Of a stretch of 64,000 bases of DNA, positions 51,543 to 63,538 are shown piece by piece. This stretch comes from Entomortierella parvispora (Eukaryota; Mortierellomycota; Mortierellomycetes; Mortierellales; Mortierellaceae): the NCBI GenBank assembly GCA_963573315.1, contig OY752150.1, positions 1,240,001 to 1,304,000 of the forward strand, in the 5' to 3' direction. Under the pieces are notes generated by a model. The model had not been told where the DNA came from, made no database searches, and was given only the letters and a program-made list of their open reading frames with translations. Each line of letters starts with the position of its first letter. Position 1 is the stretch's first letter. The translations under genes and the position numbers were made by a program.

Positions 51543-54500
51543 ATGAAGTCCTTCAAGAGCGTCTTCCGTTCCTCAAAAAAGAAGGACAAGCAGCCAGCTC
51601 AAGCGACCGCTCCAGCTGATCCCATCAAGCACAGCTTCCCCTCTCCCTCCCCATCTTCAACTCATCTCCCCGAGATCCCTGCCACAGAGGACCATTCAAG
51701 GAATGTCAACGGCTCCTCATCCCACAGTATCGGACAGCACTCCAATGCAAGCACCATCAGTCGTGCCGGTGGTACTCCTCGTCAAAAGGCTGCTCTACCC
51801 CCCGTCCCTGTTGTGCCCTCCACTTACACGACCGAGTCCTCGTCTGTTGTTGACCTGGTAGCATTTGCACAGCCACATTCTCCTGCTCCCACGCCGGCCA
51901 TGACAGCCTCAGGGACACCATCGCGGCAGGCCTCCCCAGTAGTATCTGCTGCCAGTCCTCAACTTGTACAAAACTCTCCTCTCGTATCTTCCCTGCAACA
52001 TCAAATACCATTAGAAGCCGACTTTGCAGACTCCGATACTCGCCCAACTGAACATGATCTTCGATCGCCTCACGCTGTCCAACCTGGGGTAGAACCTGAG
52101 CAAACTGTGGCGGCTGTAACAGCAGCAGCTGCCGCTATAGTTACAGAGTCAGGGGCATCTCCATCAACGCCCGTCGTTGAGGAGGAGGATTCGTTGCAGA
52201 CCAACAACCTGCCTCCTTCCTACAACAGTTTGAACATCCCCCTGCCCGGCAATATCCACCCAGCTTCTGCGCCTTCTCCAAATGCGCTTCACACCTCAGC
52301 TCCGGACTCTGCCGTTGTTGAAAACAGCCCTTTGGCATCCTCTCCTGCAATGCCTTATGTAGCTCCTCCCCCCGCCTCGCCCATGTCCAATCCATTGGAG
52401 AGTGCTTTCCAGGCAGCCTCGCCTAGTTCGCTCCACAGCCAGCAGCAGCCTTGGGCAGCCCAGCAAGCGTATTCCCCAGTGGGTGGATCCCAACACTATA
52501 CTCATAGGCCCTACGTGATGCCCGGAAGCGAGAACCAGACATACCCCATCATCATGGCTATCGACTGGGGTACTACCTACTCTTCGATGGCTTATGCTTA
52601 TCAGCAGGATGGTGAAGTTCACGAGGTCTCAACATGGTGAGTACACCATCTTTTTCTTGACACTTTTGGGACCAATTAACCAGAAACGGAAAGCGGCGGT
52701 GCTGGCAGAACGCGCGACTTTACGCAAACTGTGAGCTTGTGAAGTCCACGAATAAGAGTGCAAGCAAAGAGCAAAGAGGAGTGCCAAGAAACGATCAAGT
52801 AAAAAAAGAGAGAAGTTTGATTAGGAAGGGCTCTGTTGTGCACGCCCAGAATTTGATTCCTCAACGCGTCGCACGCTTCTCAAAAGCAAAACCCAATTGG
52901 GAAAACGGCGGCGCCCATGGCCTCCATCCCTTCCTTTAACGTGGTCATTCGATTCAAAGTCTTTTATTTGCGCTAATTTTCTGCCCGGTTGTATTTCATT
53001 TAGGCCCAAGCAAACGCACAGCTACCCCAAAGTTCCGACTTGCAACTTGTACGGACCCGGCTCTAAAGAGATCTTGGAGTGGGGATATACAGCCAAGGTC
53101 GCAATTACTAAACCACCATTCAAGAACCATGTATTGCTCTCAAAGTACAAGCTCCACCTGGATGACGCCTCGGGGCCTCACCCACCACTGCCTAACGGTC
53201 TTACGGTCGTAGATGCCATTGCAGACTATCTTCGCCTCTTCCACGCCCATGTTGTTCAGGTACGAGATGACTTGCTGGTTTTTTTGTATTGACTATTTAC
53301 TTTTTGTTGAGCGAGTCTAAAGAGTTTTATCCGCACCTCTATACTATAGTCTGTTCTCAAGGGCTTTGGCGCGGCATTCGAACAACAGCACATTCAGTAC
53401 TGCCTATCGGTCCCAGCCATGTGGACGGATAACGCCAAGGCAATGATGCGTCAGGCGGCTCTACAGGCCGGTATGATCACACCTCTGGACCCCCCTCATC
53501 GTCTCCTCTTGATCTCAGAACCCGAGGCCGCAGCTTTGTACTGTGAAAAGAAGTGTGACCAATTCTCAATTGGTCATGGACAGCGATTCATGATCTGCGA
53601 TGCCGGTGGAGGAACTGTCGATCTTATTGTTTTTGAAGTTGCCGTTGGTCCAACCGGTCGGACCCTGAGAGAAGTCACCCGAGGCAGTGGACACAGCTGT
53701 GGATCCATCTTCTTGGACGAACGTATGGAGGCCTTGCTAAGGAAAAGGTTCGCAAAGTGGCAGGAGAAGGGCTTGACAGCAGCCAACTGGGTCCAACTTA
53801 TGGAGAACTTTATCCACAACGTCAAGCCCTTGTTCGACGGCGTTGAAGACCAATACATCACCATGCCAGCAGTACCCGGCCGCGCTGATTTGACCGACTA
53901 CGACATTGGACTGGAGGACGGAATTCTTACAGTAACCGCCGAGGAGATGAGGCGCGAGGTTTTCGACCCGGTTGTGAACGATGTCTTGAGACTGATCCAA
54001 CATCAACTCCAGCAAACCCATTTCCAGTGCCACGCCATCTTTTTGGTTGGAGGCTTTGGATGTTCAGGATACCTTCACAACCGTGTTCAGGCCGAGTTTG
54101 GATCGCGTGTGCCTATGATCGGTGTCCCTCCTCGAGCGGAATTGGCCGTTGTCCGTGGAGCAGCCTATGCAGGATTGATGCCAAGGACCATCACGCAACG
54201 CGTGGCTCGTCGATGGTACGGAGTTGATTCCCTGATGGCGTACGAGGAAGGCCAGGATCTGCCTCACAAGAAGGTCAGGGACCGTGAGGGTATGGTTCGT
54301 GCCCGGGATCGTTTCTCAGTCTATGTGTCGCCTGGCCAACAGATTGGAGTGGATGAGTGTATCACGAAGCGGTACATCACCTATCAATACCCAAAGCCTG
54401 TGAACTCCCCTCTGTTTGCGTGCTCGTCCATGAGTCTACCTCGATATGTAGACTCCTCCATGGTCGAGAGGATTGGCGACTTTTTGATCCCGCTTCCTTT

Positions 54501-54630
54501 TGTCCCTGGCGCACAGCCTGGTCACAAGATGGTGTTTGAGCTCAGGATGTACTTTGGCGCGACCGAGATCCGCGCTGAGGCCGAGGTCAATGGCATGGTG
54601 GTCAGCACAAGGTGTCAATTCTCCGGATAA
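51543..54630 (+). CDS. Hsp70-family ATPase-domain protein, HSPA12-like, with long disordered N-terminus
   Basis: Three exons, 51543-52636, 53004-53259 and 53350-54630 (introns 367 and 90 bp), give 876 residues. Residues 1-335 are Ser/Pro/Thr-rich and probably disordered (start MKSFKSVFRSSKKKDKQP). The actin-like ATPase fold follows: phosphate-1 loop MAIDWGTTYSSMAYAY (about 338), phosphate-2 loop CDAGGGTVDLIVFEV (about 530) and adenosine motif FLVGGFGCSGYLHNRV (about 680). The Lys/Tyr-rich insert and absence of a substrate-binding domain with an EEVD tail match the HSPA12A/B group rather than classical chaperones. The client or pathway is not predictable. The start at 51543 follows a CT-rich leader and was preferred to the upstream TTG frame. 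Confidence 0.9.
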
Positions 54631-55332
54631 AAAGGGTCAAGTAAGATGCGAGCGGACTTGTCCAGATTTGATTACTCATAGAGGATCGACAAACCCTTAT
54701 ACCCCCATCGCTTTCTTCCCAAAAATAATACAGTACTTGGTGGCGTATCACGTGTGAACATTCATTTCATTTGCTTCTGTGTGTTTCGTTTTTCTTTTCT
54801 TCAAGGGCCGTGACATTGAGTGCTTCTAAGTGGACATTGCATCCACGATGGCCTCGTCCGGCATCTCTTTGCTTCTTGTCCCTCCTCCGCCCTTCACCTC
54901 GCTTCCTCCTTTCTCATCCTTGACCTCGCTGTCTTCTTCCTCTGCCGCTATCTTTATCCGGACCTTTCTCACCCTCTTCTATCCTTTAGGTCTCGAACTC
55001 TAAAGTGCAACTGACGTTTGTTTTTTTTTTTTTGTCTTTTTGTTCCTTTCATCTCTTCGACCCCTCTCACTTCTTCTCTTCGCCTCTCCTCTCTCTTCCT
55101 CCCTTGCCAGCCTCTTTTTTTTTTCTTCCCCCTACCCCTCCTCCTTTCCATTCACATCGCTTGATCCCTTCGTCTCTCCGCTCTTCTCCTCACTGGATCA
55201 CAGCCTCGTTCTCCTTTTCAACCTTCTCCAACGGTCGTCGCCGCCGAGAAAGAAAGACCGCTTTCTTTCTCCCTCCACATCGCACTCTGCGCATCTTCAC
55301 TCTATCAGACCTGATCCTTACTCTACTGCCCT
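54631..55332. other. Intergenic region before the antiporter gene
   Basis: About 0.7 kb: a short 3' UTR with AAAATAATAC (54721-54730), then a T/C-rich leader that runs into the antiporter ATG. The open frame 55005-55463 is the same pyrimidine tract read as protein. Nothing else seen. Confidence 0.55.
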
Positions 55333-58300
55333 ATGTCTTCGACTGTGGTGCTCGAGGCATCACCCGAGCACATTGCCTATGCACTCCTCGGCTGTTTTAT
55401 CATCTTTTTTGGCCTTGTCAGCTTGTTTGTCAAGGAAAAGCTCTTTATCTCGGAAGCATGTGAGTAACCCACACCTTCCTTTGCACTCTCTCATACTTTC
55501 TCCAATCTCTCTGCACTTCCTTCTTGCGAAGAGATGTATATCTGTGTGTGTGTGTGTATGTGTCTGTGCGTGTGCGTGTGCCCATGCTGTGTATTCTTGT
55601 TGTTCTTTTCTGGTGATCTGTCTGTTACTCCGCACACAGACCAGATGAGATTTTGGGTGCCGAATGGTGGCGAACCATCAATTCTTGGATTTGGTCTTTT
55701 CGTGCTCCCAACCCTTCCCTTTGTTTGTTTCCGTTTTTCCAAACAATCGCCCGCTTCAAACAACGGAACCAGGGGTTGGGATGCAGAGTTTTTTACGGAA
55801 CTAGGAAAAGCAAAGTCATGGTACAGGCATGGAGACAGGAGAAAGCGACGGAGAAGGAGGAGGAGGGGTTGTTTTTGGCCACCATGATGAACACTGCTTT
55901 TCACCTCCCCTGAGTGGAGAAACTCAGAAATAGACGCCTGCTTGGAGCACTCACCCTTTTTTTGTGGGGGTGGGCAGGGGTGGGAGGTGGATGGAAGAGG
56001 TATGCGTGGTGTGGTAGGAATAGGAGGATCGAACGACATGACAGGAGCCAATAACATGAAAAAAAAAGTTACCGGGAACCATTCGGCGGAATCGTTCATC
56101 CATCGAATCCTTCTCTTTTCTGGTCGTTCTTTTTTTTGCTCGGTGTTTGTTTGATCTGCTGACTTGAATGGCCTCGGCCCAGGACTCGATTCTCAGTCTT
56201 GCCATGCGAGGCCATGCGATGCTCCTTTTTTTGGGTCGAGTCTTTGCAGACCGGTAACGCTGACCTTGATCCCGGATGCAGGAGAGTCGACAGGGACCTG
56301 CGCAGACACAGACACGGAACAGAAGGAAATCAGAACAGAGCTCCGCCCGCAGTCTTATTTTAAGCTTTTTTTTCATTTACCCCCTTCCATCGTCATTCCC
56401 TGTCGCTTCTCTCTTTGACCTGCGAGAAGGCCAAGGATGGGGGGGGGGGGGAGGAGCATGGATCCTGTCTCTTTCACCCCTACTTATGGTCCTGCTGTGC
56501 ACAAATACGCTAACCATCATCTTGTCTTGGTCTAACGCAACCCCCCTCTACTCTGCTCTACTCTTCTCTAGTCGTGTCCACGGCCTTTGGAATCATCATT
56601 GGCCCCTATGCCATTGGCATCTTCAATCCCATGGGTTGGTCCGAGTATGACACGGTCACTCTCGAGCTAACAAGAATCGTCATTGCTGTCCAGGTCATGG
56701 CCGCTGGAGTGTCGTTACCGAGGTAAGGTCCACTTTTTCCCGCGACAAACAAAAAAGAAACAACTGAGAGCTGTTGATGAATGAACACGAACTTTGCGGG
56801 ATCGAGAGCCCTCGCTTCTGGAATCTAGTGATCAGACCTCTTCGCTTTGCCCAGGAACAAGGATGTTCCTATCCCTTCTCTCTTTTTTTTTTGTTTATGA
56901 CTGGGCACCATCTACTTGTAGTATCTTTAACGGCAGAAAGTGGCGGTAGTTCAGCCGGATTGTCTAACTGTTCCCGACAATGTTCACTGATGGCATAGGT
57001 CCTATATTGTCAAAGAGCGACTTTCGCTGTTTATGATGATCGTTCCACTGATGGTTATGATGTGGTGCACCTCTGCTCTTCTCATCTGGGGTCTAATTCC
57101 CAACCTTGGTTTTGTAAGAATATTCCGCTTTGGTTGCAAACAGTGCTTGCTACAGCAGTTGAACTGACTCTCGACAACCGTGAAAAAACTAGATCGAGGC
57201 CATGGTTATCGCAGCATGTGTTACGCCCACAGATCCCGTCTTGTCCAACTCTGTGGTCAAGGGAAGGTTCGCCGAGAAGCATGTACCTCCTCGCATCCGG
57301 TATTTGCTATCTGCGGAGTCTGGTATCAACGATGGCATGGGACTGCCTTTTCTGTTTCTTGGCCTCTATCTCTTGCAGGAGCCAACAACAGGAACTGCGA
57401 TTGCGAAGTGGTTCTATCTCGTATGGGCTTATCAGATCATTCTCAGTATCGTTATTGGTGGTGTGATCGGTGCTGCCGCTAGAAAGTTGGTCAAGGGCGC
57501 AAAGAGCAGGTACGAAACGATCCCTCTCTGAAAAGAATGATATGTGTAGACATGCTCATGTATTAATTTGACGACTGGCTCATCTACCGTGTCTATTCGT
57601 ATATAGAAACTTGATTGACAAAGAGTCCTTCCTTGTGTTCTCGATCGCGCTCGCCTTGGCTGTAGCTGGTATTGTTAGTATTCTTGCTTCAGACGATCTA
57701 CTCGCCTGCTTTATTGCTGGAAACGTCTTTGCTTGGGAGTATGCCTTCTATTTTCTTGTAACCAACTTTCTTTGTGAAACAATTAAAAAAGTATCAGAGA
57801 GCTAACCACCAGCACCTCCTAAAAAATAGCGATTGGTTTTCAAACGAGATCGCGGAGGCTCATATTCAGGAAATCATTGATATGTTGCTGAACTTGGCTT
57901 GTTTCGTCTACATTGGAGCGTCGATCCCGTTTTCTAGCTTTGGAGATTCGTCTTTGGGCTTGTCTGTGTGGCGTCTGGTCGTGCTGGCGATTGCCATTCT
58001 CATGCTCCGTCGACTGCCCTTTGTCGTAGCTCTAAAACCTCTGATCCCTGCCTTGGGTAGTTATCGCGAGGCAGCATTTGCAGGATGGTTTGGACCCATT
58101 GGTGTCGGAGCTGTTTTCTTTTCCAAGGTTACGGCCGCCATGACCGACCCGGAGCATTTGGGCGAGAATGTTCCCAACCTCGACAAACTGAACCGTGTCC
58201 GAGCCGTCATCTTTCCTATTGTGATGTTTATGGTGCTTTCATCGGTTTTGATCCATGGTGTCACCGTCCCATTGCTTCATCTACAATACAAGTACACCCG

Positions 58301-59258
58301 CACTTGGTCCAGGAAACGCGAAGACAGCAACCATGCTGTCTCTCGTCTGCCTCATATCAACATTGGAGACGAAATTGTTTTGCGGCCACCGACGATCAGT
58401 GGATCCAGTGTCCAAGGCGACGGTGATGGCGAACAACGAACTATCGGATACGACAACCAGCGGTCGATTGGATATGACCATCAACGATCTGTGGGCTTTG
58501 ATAACCAACGGTCTATTGGTTATGACCATCAGCGCTCTGTGAACCAACGGTCATATGGCTATGGAGGAAGTGCCCCCTACGGTGGCTTCCCTATTGCTGG
58601 AGTTCCTGATCTGAGCAAGCCCTACAATAATAACAGCACTGTCAGGACCTTGCAGGATGTTGTACAGGAGATGAAAGAAGCCTCCAAGGGCGCAGCGGCC
58701 AACCGTAACATGTTGGCCAACAACAACAATACCAGTGGCAGTAACAGCAATGGAGAAACGCCACAACCCAGCATTAGCTTCGATATTCCCGAGAAAGAGG
58801 ATGAGAATCGATCCAACTCAAGAGCCAACTCGAACAATTCAAAGGAAATCGAGGATGAAGACATTGAAGAATCCCTACGAGCGAATCACCCTGCAACCCA
58901 GGCCATGGGTCCCCATATCCGATCCGACTCTCCATCAAGCAGTCAGGACGAGGCTGGATCTCGCCTCACTCGATCCACATCTAGTCTTCGGCCACCCCCC
59001 AATACACACCAAAGGCCAGGATCTGTGATCAGGATCCATGAGGTCGAGCGGGAGGAAGACAATGGAATAGTTCGGATTGTTAGCCATGACATAGAAGAGC
59101 AGGACCATGTCCGAGTTGAGCAGGATGTGCAGATGGAAGAGGGCACAAGCACCAAAAGCGTTAGCCACCCCCAGCCTGGTCATCCACCGACATCGGGATC
59201 CTCCACGCGTGGTGCAATGCATCTGAGCGACCTTTTTAAACACCATGACAAAGCGTAA
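55333..59258 (+). CDS. Plasma-membrane-type Na+(K+)/H+ antiporter, Nha1/sod2 family
   Basis: Six exons (55333-55459, 56572-56722, 56999-57113, 57193-57509, 57607-57738, 57830-59258) give 756 residues. The membrane domain shows CPA1 signatures: TAFGIIIGPYAIGIFNP, LTRIVIAVQVMAAGVSLP, the ion-binding CVTPTDPVLSNSVVKG, AESGINDGMGLPFLFLG, and FAWDDWFSNEIAEAHIQE. It exchanges cytoplasmic Na+/K+ for protons in salt and pH homeostasis. The cytoplasmic tail after about residue 460 is hydrophilic, with a tandem YDNQRSIGYDHQRSVGFDNQ repeat (about 483-524), an Asn-rich stretch and an acidic end. Intron 1 is 1112 bp, far longer than the others. I chose the ATG at 55333 because a hydrophobic helix (YALLGCFIIFFGLVSLFV) follows directly. 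Confidence 0.92.
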
Positions 59259-59739
59259 TGTGTGCCACAACTTTTATACATAAATTATTTCTAATTCACT
59301 TCTGAAGTTCATATTCGTATCGTTGCTACTGAACTATATGTGTAAGAACATGCTTTACGATATGTAAAGAAACCGTGGATCAGCGAAGAAGACTAGGAAA
59401 ATAACTGAGTCCACCGGGACGGATGGGCGACCAGCTCCAGAGCGACACTTCGAAACTGACATCCGTATGGTAAGTAGGCAGGCGGAACTCTTGTCCGCGA
59501 TGAAGTACCCGATTGGGTGGCGGTTGTTCCCTTGAAATTTTCTTTGTGGAACCATGAAAGCGTTGGCGAAGCAGATTACTTTGCCTTCAAGGGCAATCCG
59601 AGTGCTCTTCACCCTCTTTTTAAGTTTTTTTTTCTTTCCTTTCTTTCTTCTTCATTCTTCGCTCTTGCACCTCTCTTCACAGATCAGTTAAACCCCAGTT
59701 CATCCTCTTCCTTTAACGATCAGAAATTTAACTCGACGC
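59259..59739. other. Intergenic region between antiporter and Sel1 gene
   Basis: AT-rich 3' flank with TACATAAATTATT near 59276-59288, then a T/C-rich stretch (59621-59660) before the Sel1 start. No supported gene. Confidence 0.5.
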
Positions 59740-62700
59740 ATGGAAGGAGCCCTGACGTTTCGAGCTGACCAGACTGGCGTCGAAAATTCTCCCTTCAACG
59801 CCATCAATGACCAGAACCACCAAGATGCGGATAGTCAAGATGACTCCAGTTTGATACACAGTTTTAACGGACTAATGTAAGGAAAGCCACATATGTAAAA
59901 GATTGAGATAGTGACCCTGGATCGATAGTCAACCTCACTGAAACAACATATTGCTGTGTGATATGAAATGACTCTCTAGCCTGAACGTAGCAGATAAGGA
60001 CCCGGCCGCTCAAAACTCTGTTGGACAAATGTATGAGAATGGAGACGGTGTCCCTCAAAGCTATGAGAATGCCTGGACATGGTATTGGAAGGCCGCCCAA
60101 CAAGGAAACGCCTCTGCTCAAAACAGCATCGGGGTTATGCTTCGTGATGGAATCTCTGTCAAGCAAAACTGCTCTACCGCCAGGGAGTGGTTTTTTAGGG
60201 CCGCCGAGCAAGGGCATGCCGATGCCCAGTTCAACTTGGGAGACATCCACCGTCGGGACAAGGACTTCTCCAAAGCATTCGAGTGGTTTACGAAGGCCGC
60301 TGAGCAACGAGTCGCTATTGCACAGTTCACCATTGGTACGATGTATTACGAGGGCTGCCATGTTAAACAGGACCTATCCAAAGCCATGGAGTGGTTCATG
60401 AGGGCAACTGATCAAGGATACGCAATTGCTCAGTTCAGCATTGGCGCCATGGAACATTCCAACGAGCAGTATTTTCAAGCCGCAGAGTGGTACCGGAAAG
60501 CAGCCAACCAAGGATACGCCATGGCACAATTTAACTTGGGCGTTCTACACCAATACGGCAGTGGCGTTTCGCTGAGCATACCCCAGGCTGTGGATTGGTA
60601 TACGAAGGCTGCAGACCAAGGACTTGCAGAAGCTCAGCAACACTTGGGACTGCTGTATCAAGCAGGGGACATCATCTCACAGGACAAGTCCAAGGCCATG
60701 ACCATGGCCCTGGAGTGGTATTTGAAGGCCGCTGAGCAAGAAGAGCCCAACGCTCTGTCAAGTCTAGGAGCGATGTACAGCGAAGGCGATGGTGTGACAC
60801 AAGACTACCAGAAAGCTGCAGGATATTACTTCAGGGCGGCCAACCAAGGACATGCTGTATCCCAGTACAATCTAGGGCTCCTTTACCAACATGGCAGAGG
60901 TGTTCCTCAGGATGGCTCCATGGCTGCGGGATGGTATATGAAGGCAGCGAACCGAGAGGATCCCGTCATCGATGCCGTCTTTTGTCTCGGGGTCATGTAC
61001 TATCACGGCAAGGACGTCCCACAAGACGACACAAAAGCAGTCGAGTGCTACCTCAAGGCTGCTAACAAGGGACACGCTGCTGCTCAGAACTACGCCGGCG
61101 AAATGTTCTATGATGGTCGGGGAGTGATCCAGGATTTTGACAAAGCGAAAGAATGGTATCTCAAGTCCACCGAACAGGGATACGCTTCTGCGCAAAAGAA
61201 CATGGGAAAGCTATATTTCAGTGGTAATGGTGTTCCCCAGGACTACAAGAAAGCAATGGAGTGGTATACGAAGGCCGCCGATCAAGGAGACGCTAGTGGT
61301 CAGTACAACATCGGCATGATGTATTATGGAGGTCATGGTGTTCCCCAGGACAAAACAAAAGCTCTAGGTTCGTATATGAAGGAGGCCGCCGACCAAGGAC
61401 TTGCGAAAGCCCAGCGCGAAATTGGTTTAATGTACCAGTATGATCTCCATGACATCCAGGGAGCCATGGACTGGTATCTTAAGGCCGCCGAGCAAGGAGA
61501 CGCCATCGCCCAGCACAAGTTGGGGAAAATGTACATTGGAGGTGAGGGTATTCCCAAGGACTCTAAGATAGCCATGGAGTGGTTTCTGAAGGCTGCCGAG
61601 CATGGACATATCGACGCCCAGTGCGATTTAGGCGCGGCATTCTGGGATGGAGGTGGAGCAGCTGCGCACTACGACGAAGCTTTAGACTGGTATTCCAAGG
61701 CTGCCGACCAAGGATGTACGAAGGCTCTGCGCAAAATGGCCCTCATATACCTGGAAGCGGACGAAGAACAGGAAGCCTTCGAGTGTTATTTGAGGGCCGC
61801 CAATCAAGAAGACGCCGACGCTCAATTCATCTTGGGAAAGACGTACAGGGATGGCCATGGCATTTCCCAGGATAACAACAAAGCCAGGGAATGGTTTTTG
61901 AGGGCTGCCAATCATGGTCATGTCGATGCCCAACTTCAGATTGGAGCGATGTACCATTTTAAAGAAGGCATTCCTCGGGACTTTGGGAAAGTCCTGGAAT
62001 GGTGTAGGAAAGCCCGTAATCGTAAACGTGATGTCGACCAGGGTACGATAGAGCTAATGTATCATGCTGGCGTGGTGGCTCCGCAGGACTATCAGAATGC
62101 AATGGAATGGTATTTGAAAGCTGCCGAGAAAGGATACGTGATAGCCCAGTACATTGTAGGCTGGATGTATCAGGCAGGCAAAGGTGTTCCAGTGGACTAC
62201 CAAAAGGCTATGGAGTGGTTAATGAAAGCCGCCGATCAAGAGGTAGATGAGGCCTATCTCATCATAGGAAAGATGTACGAAGAAGGCCAATACGTTTCTC
62301 AGGATTACCAAAAAGCCATGGAGTGGTATTTGAAGGCCGTCGACCAAGGAAACGCCGACGCAGAGGTTCTGATTGGCTTGATGTACCTGGCCGGAAAGGG
62401 CGTTCCAGAGGATCACCAAAAAGCCATGGAGTGGTTTTTGAAGTCCGAGCATCAAAGACGTGCCTTCGTCCAGACACTGATAGGGTTGATGTACCAGAGT
62501 GGATTTGGCGCTCCACAGGACTTCAAAAAGGCCATGGACTGGTATCTGAAAGCCGCCAATCAAGGATACGCGGCTGCCCAGGGCCTTGTGGGTACGTTAT
62601 ACGAGGACGGCGAAGGTGTCCCCCGAGACTATCAGAAAGCTATGGAGTGGTATCTGAAGGCCATCAAGCAAAAAAACGCCATGGCCCAGTGCAATCTAGG

Positions 62701-63538
62701 AATGCTTATCCATAATGGCCTTGGTACTCCAAAGGACTGTCAGAAAGCCATGGAGTGGCTTATGAAGTCTGCTGACCAAGAATACCCAAAAGCTCAAGTC
62801 AACATTGGACTGATGTACCAGGAAGGCGACGGTGTTACACGAGACTACCAGAAAGCCATGACATGGTTTAAGAAGGCCGCTGACCAAGGAGACCCTCGCG
62901 GTCAGTTCCACCTCGGTGGTATGTACCAAGCTGGTCTGGGTGGTCGTAGAAGCCGCCGAAGAGCTATGGAGTGCTATCAGAAGGCCGCTGACCAAGGATA
63001 CATGTTCGCCGAGTACGCCGTAGGCATGCAGTACTATTATGGTCAGGGCTCTGTTCGTCAGGATTACGACAAGGCCATGGAGTGGAGTCTGAAGGCTGCC
63101 AAGAAAGGATACGACCTAGCCCAGTTTATTGTAGGCGTCATGTTCAAGGATGGCAAAGGTGTTCCAGTGGACTACAAGATGGCTATGGAGTGGTATTCGA
63201 TGGCTGCTAAAGGAGGGAATGTCGATGCTCAGTTCAACGTGGCCTTGATGTACCATGGAGGCAAGGGCAGGGAGATTCCTCAAGACTACGAGAAAGCCAT
63301 GGCATGGTATCTGGCGGCTGCCAAACAGGGGCATAAAGATGCCCAGCGTAACCTTGGCTTGATGTACCATGATGGCAAGGGCGCTCCCCAAGACTACAAG
63401 AAGGCTATGGAGTGGTTGAGAAGCGCCGATGATACTGACACCATTAGGACTCTTGAAAGATTGTCCCAAGAGAGCAAAGTTAAGAAAGGTCCATTTGGCC
63501 GAATAGCAAGTCTGGCTGGAGGATTGATATCATTGTAA
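59740..63538 (+). CDS. Large Sel1-repeat (TPR-like) protein, 1231 aa
   Basis: Exons 59740-59876 and 59980-63538 join across a 103-bp intron (AAT|GTAAGG ... CTCTAG|C). The first exon encodes a short polar leader (MEGALTFRADQTGVENSPFN). The rest is almost entirely Sel1 repeats of 36-38 residues, about 30, with the consensus AQxxLGxMYxxGxGVPQDYx then KAMEWYLKAADQG. These form an alpha-solenoid, typically a protein-protein scaffold. It ends with KKGPFGRIASLAGGLISL. There is no signal peptide or membrane segment, so it is probably cytosolic. Such long arrays are common in Mortierella-type fungi. No partner can be named. Repeat number may vary between strains, as units are close in DNA sequence. 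Confidence 0.9.

Noticed and set aside
55040-55648. 202-codon frame overlapping the antiporter start
   Set aside because: Read-through of the CT-rich leader and the GT microsatellite of intron 1; it conflicts with the well-supported exon 1 frame.
61682-61957. Minus-strand frames in the Sel1 gene
   Set aside because: Repetitive antisense shadows of the Sel1 units, recurring at each repeat.
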